Assembly: GCA_019307805.1 (NCBI GenBank)
Contig: JAFDIX010000161.1
Location: 1 to 6,949, forward strand
DNA length: 6,949 nt
Direction of reading: 5' to 3'
Origin: Deltaproteobacteria bacterium
GTDB lineage: Bacteria; Desulfobacterota; DSM-4660; Desulfatiglandales; HGW-15
Shown: piece by piece, positions 5,473 through 6,949 of the stretch
Position numbering within the stretch: the first letter of the stretch is position 1
Layout: each line of letters starts with the position of its first letter
The notes under the pieces: generated by a model
Databases searched by the model: none
What the model was told of the DNA's origin: nothing
What the model saw: the letters and a program-made list of their open reading frames with translations, nothing else
Program-made: the position numbers and the translations under genes

Positions 5473-6949
5473 CTAACCGTAGGATTCCACCAATCCCTTG
5501 AGACCCAGTTTCTCGACCGTATCCTCCTTTGGATGGCCCGTATCCCCATCCCAGCCCATGGCCTTTCGGTACTCTTTCGAGAGGGTATCGATGTCCACAG
5601 TGACATCGGCAACCGGCCCCTCCTTCATGGGGGGCTGTCCGATCATGCGGGAATGGAGTTTGATGTCCAGAGGGTTGACCCCCTCCCGAATGTTGAAACA
5701 GAGTCTCAGGGTCTGAATCCTGGCCCCGGTTTCCAATACCTCATCCATGCCCATACCCCACCCGGTCGCGGCATTGAGATAGTCGAGCATGGGGTAGCTG
5801 CCGAAAAATACCAGGGGAAACATGCAGACACCCCCGCAGGTCCCCACCTGGAGCCAACAGGAGGCAGTGGCACTGGCCGGGCCCTTGCTCTTGTATTCAT
5901 ACTGCTCAAGGCCTTCGAACTTGAGCTCATCGTAGGGCCCCAGGGCAACCTCGGGAGTCATATCAAGCCTTGCCATGGGCGTAGCGGTGTGCCGCCCGGG
6001 TGTCGGATCACAGACATATCCGGTGCCCCGCCCCGGAAGGAGCATGGGATTGTGCATACCCGGTTCCTGTCCGCCCACGTGTACGGCATATTCCTCCGAG
6101 CCCTTTCCTATCTTTTCCGCAGCGATCTTGATCCCGTCGGCCAGGACGTCTCCGAATCCCTCCCGTTTGATCATCTTGTCCAGTATGCTCACCATGGCCT
6201 CTGAGTTGCCCCAGGTCAGCTCAATACCGTCCGTGTCGGAGGTGGTAATGGCGCCCTTTTCGTAGCACTCCATGGCAAAGGCCATGACCGCCCCGGCGGA
6301 TATGGTATCCAGGCTGCTCCTGTTGCACATGTCGTTCAGCTTCATGAGGCAATACAGATCATCGCACAGGCACAGGGGCCCAAAGGCGGCGGCGGTTTCG
6401 TACTCGATCTTGTGGGTTTCTTCCAGGGGGTAGGGGCCGTCAGCCACCTTTAATATCCCCCCGCATGCCACGGGACAGCCGGCACAGGCAAATTTTCTGA
6501 CCTGGTACTTGATGATTCGTGGCCCTTCGCCCACTTTATCCACGGTTGGGAACGCATCCCTCCCGGACAGGAGCCAGTTTTTGACGGGCGTCGCACCGAT
6601 AGTCACGGCCCCGGCGGTGTTCCCGCAGGTTCCATAGGTCCTGAGGCCCTCTGCGAAACCCCCGAGTGTCTTGAACTCCGTCACAAACTGCTTTCGCAGG
6701 GTTTCGATTGTGTCGCTGTCAGCCACAGCCACTTTTCCGGTCCCGTGAACGGCAACTGCCTTGAGCTTCTTGGAACCCATGACCGCACCCACACCGGAAC
6801 GCCCTGCAGCCCGCCCCTTGTCATTAATGATCCCGGTAATCAGGGAGAGTTTTTCAGCGGCCGGGCCAATGGAAGCGAACCGCAATTTCGTATTTCCCAG
6901 CTCCTGGCTGATGATGTCCTCGGTATCCACCGTGTCCTTTCCCCAGAGG
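5473..6949 (-). CDS. aldehyde ferredoxin oxidoreductase (tungsten/Mo bis-pterin), N-terminus beyond window
   Basis: The frame runs off the right edge; codons before the GTG at 6930 read L-W-G-K-D-T, the classic AOR sequence just before TEDxIxxELG, so that GTG is internal. About 491 codons are visible, and roughly 115-130 N-terminal residues (most of the first pterin-binding domain) are missing. Counted from 6930, visible landmarks are GRSGVGAVMGSKKLKAVAV (43-61), the cluster cysteines C149-x2-C152-x3-C156, EYET (176-179) in the active-site region, CDPTPGRHT (307-315), probably the fourth cluster ligand C369 (GVCMF), and LCFNIREG (410-417). The family oxidises aldehydes to carboxylic acids, reducing ferredoxin, with a tungsten or molybdenum bis-pterin cofactor and one [4Fe-4S] cluster in the cytoplasm. 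The substrate is not readable. No pterin-related small gene (moaD-like) follows it here. The stop is TAG at 5473-5475. Confidence 0.93.
   Translation of the reverse strand, partial: LWGKDTVDTEDIISQELGNTKLRFASIGPAAEKLSLITGIINDKGRAAGRSGVGAVMGSKKLKAVAVHGTGKVAVADSDTIETLRKQFVTEFKTLGGFAEGLRTYGTCGNTAGAVTIGATPVKNWLLSGRDAFPTVDKVGEGPRIIKYQVRKFACAGCPVACGGILKVADGPYPLEETHKIEYETAAAFGPLCLCDDLYCLMKLNDMCNRSSLDTISAGAVMAFAMECYEKGAITTSDTDGIELTWGNSEAMVSILDKMIKREGFGDVLADGIKIAAEKIGKGSEEYAVHVGGQEPGMHNPMLLPGRGTGYVCDPTPGRHTATPMARLDMTPEVALGPYDELKFEGLEQYEYKSKGPASATASCWLQVGTCGGVCMFPLVFFGSYPMLDYLNAATGWGMGMDEVLETGARIQTLRLCFNIREGVNPLDIKLHSRMIGQPPMKEGPVADVTVDIDTLSKEYRKAMGWDGDTGHPKEDTVEKLGLKGLVESYG

Noticed and set aside
5533..6204. 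A 223-codon plus-strand frame antisense to the AOR gene
   Set aside because: The minus strand carries unmistakable AOR motifs throughout, and the plus-strand translation has none.

Overview
The window looks like chromosomal DNA of a strictly anaerobic bacterium, most plausibly a Desulfobacterota (deltaproteobacterial) lineage or a metagenomic relative. This is inferred from gene content: an in-frame UGA selenoprotein of the GrdB/PrdB-like family, a FeoB-associated Cys-rich membrane peptide, a tungsten/molybdenum aldehyde ferredoxin oxidoreductase (AOR), and a fused FAD/iron-sulfur 2-hydroxyacid dehydrogenase. No rRNA, tRNA, CRISPR array or transposase gene is visible.

Left part (1-1457, plus strand). 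The window opens inside a PrdB/GrdB-like selenoprotein gene. Its frame stops at TGA 418-420 in the context T-P-A-(U)-P-L-C, the active-site signature of this family, and a strong hairpin with the geometry of a bacterial SECIS follows directly. After about 19 more codons the family-like C-terminal part continues in another frame, with about 22 expected residues missing, so this copy carries a deletion/frameshift (real decay or assembly error). Next come a 48-codon ORF with a good Shine-Dalgarno, possibly a damaged CDGSH-like Fe-S peptide, then a 54-aa FeoB-associated Cys-rich membrane peptide, then a 127-aa protein I do not recognise.

Middle part (1444-5031, minus strand). A 343-aa zinc-dependent medium-chain alcohol dehydrogenase lies 9 nt downstream of an 848-aa GlcD-GlcF-type fusion protein, and the two clearly form an operon. 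The dehydrogenase overlaps the 127-aa gene tail to tail by 14 bp.

Right part (5032-6949). A 441-bp non-coding stretch holds an AT-rich, imperfectly inverted repeat around a GC-rich hairpin, which looks like a dispersed intergenic element, plus two stem-loops just past the AOR stop. The AOR gene, also on the minus strand, runs off the right edge without its N-terminus.

Together AOR, the flavin/Fe-S dehydrogenase and the Zn-alcohol dehydrogenase suggest a module that oxidises alcohols, aldehydes and 2-hydroxyacids to carboxylates or ketoacids, feeding NAD(P)H, ferredoxin and an Fe-S/quinone route. Substrates cannot be read from the sequence. The best candidates for a second look are the recoded UGA gene with its broken tail and the repeat element inside the AOR-GlcD intergenic region.
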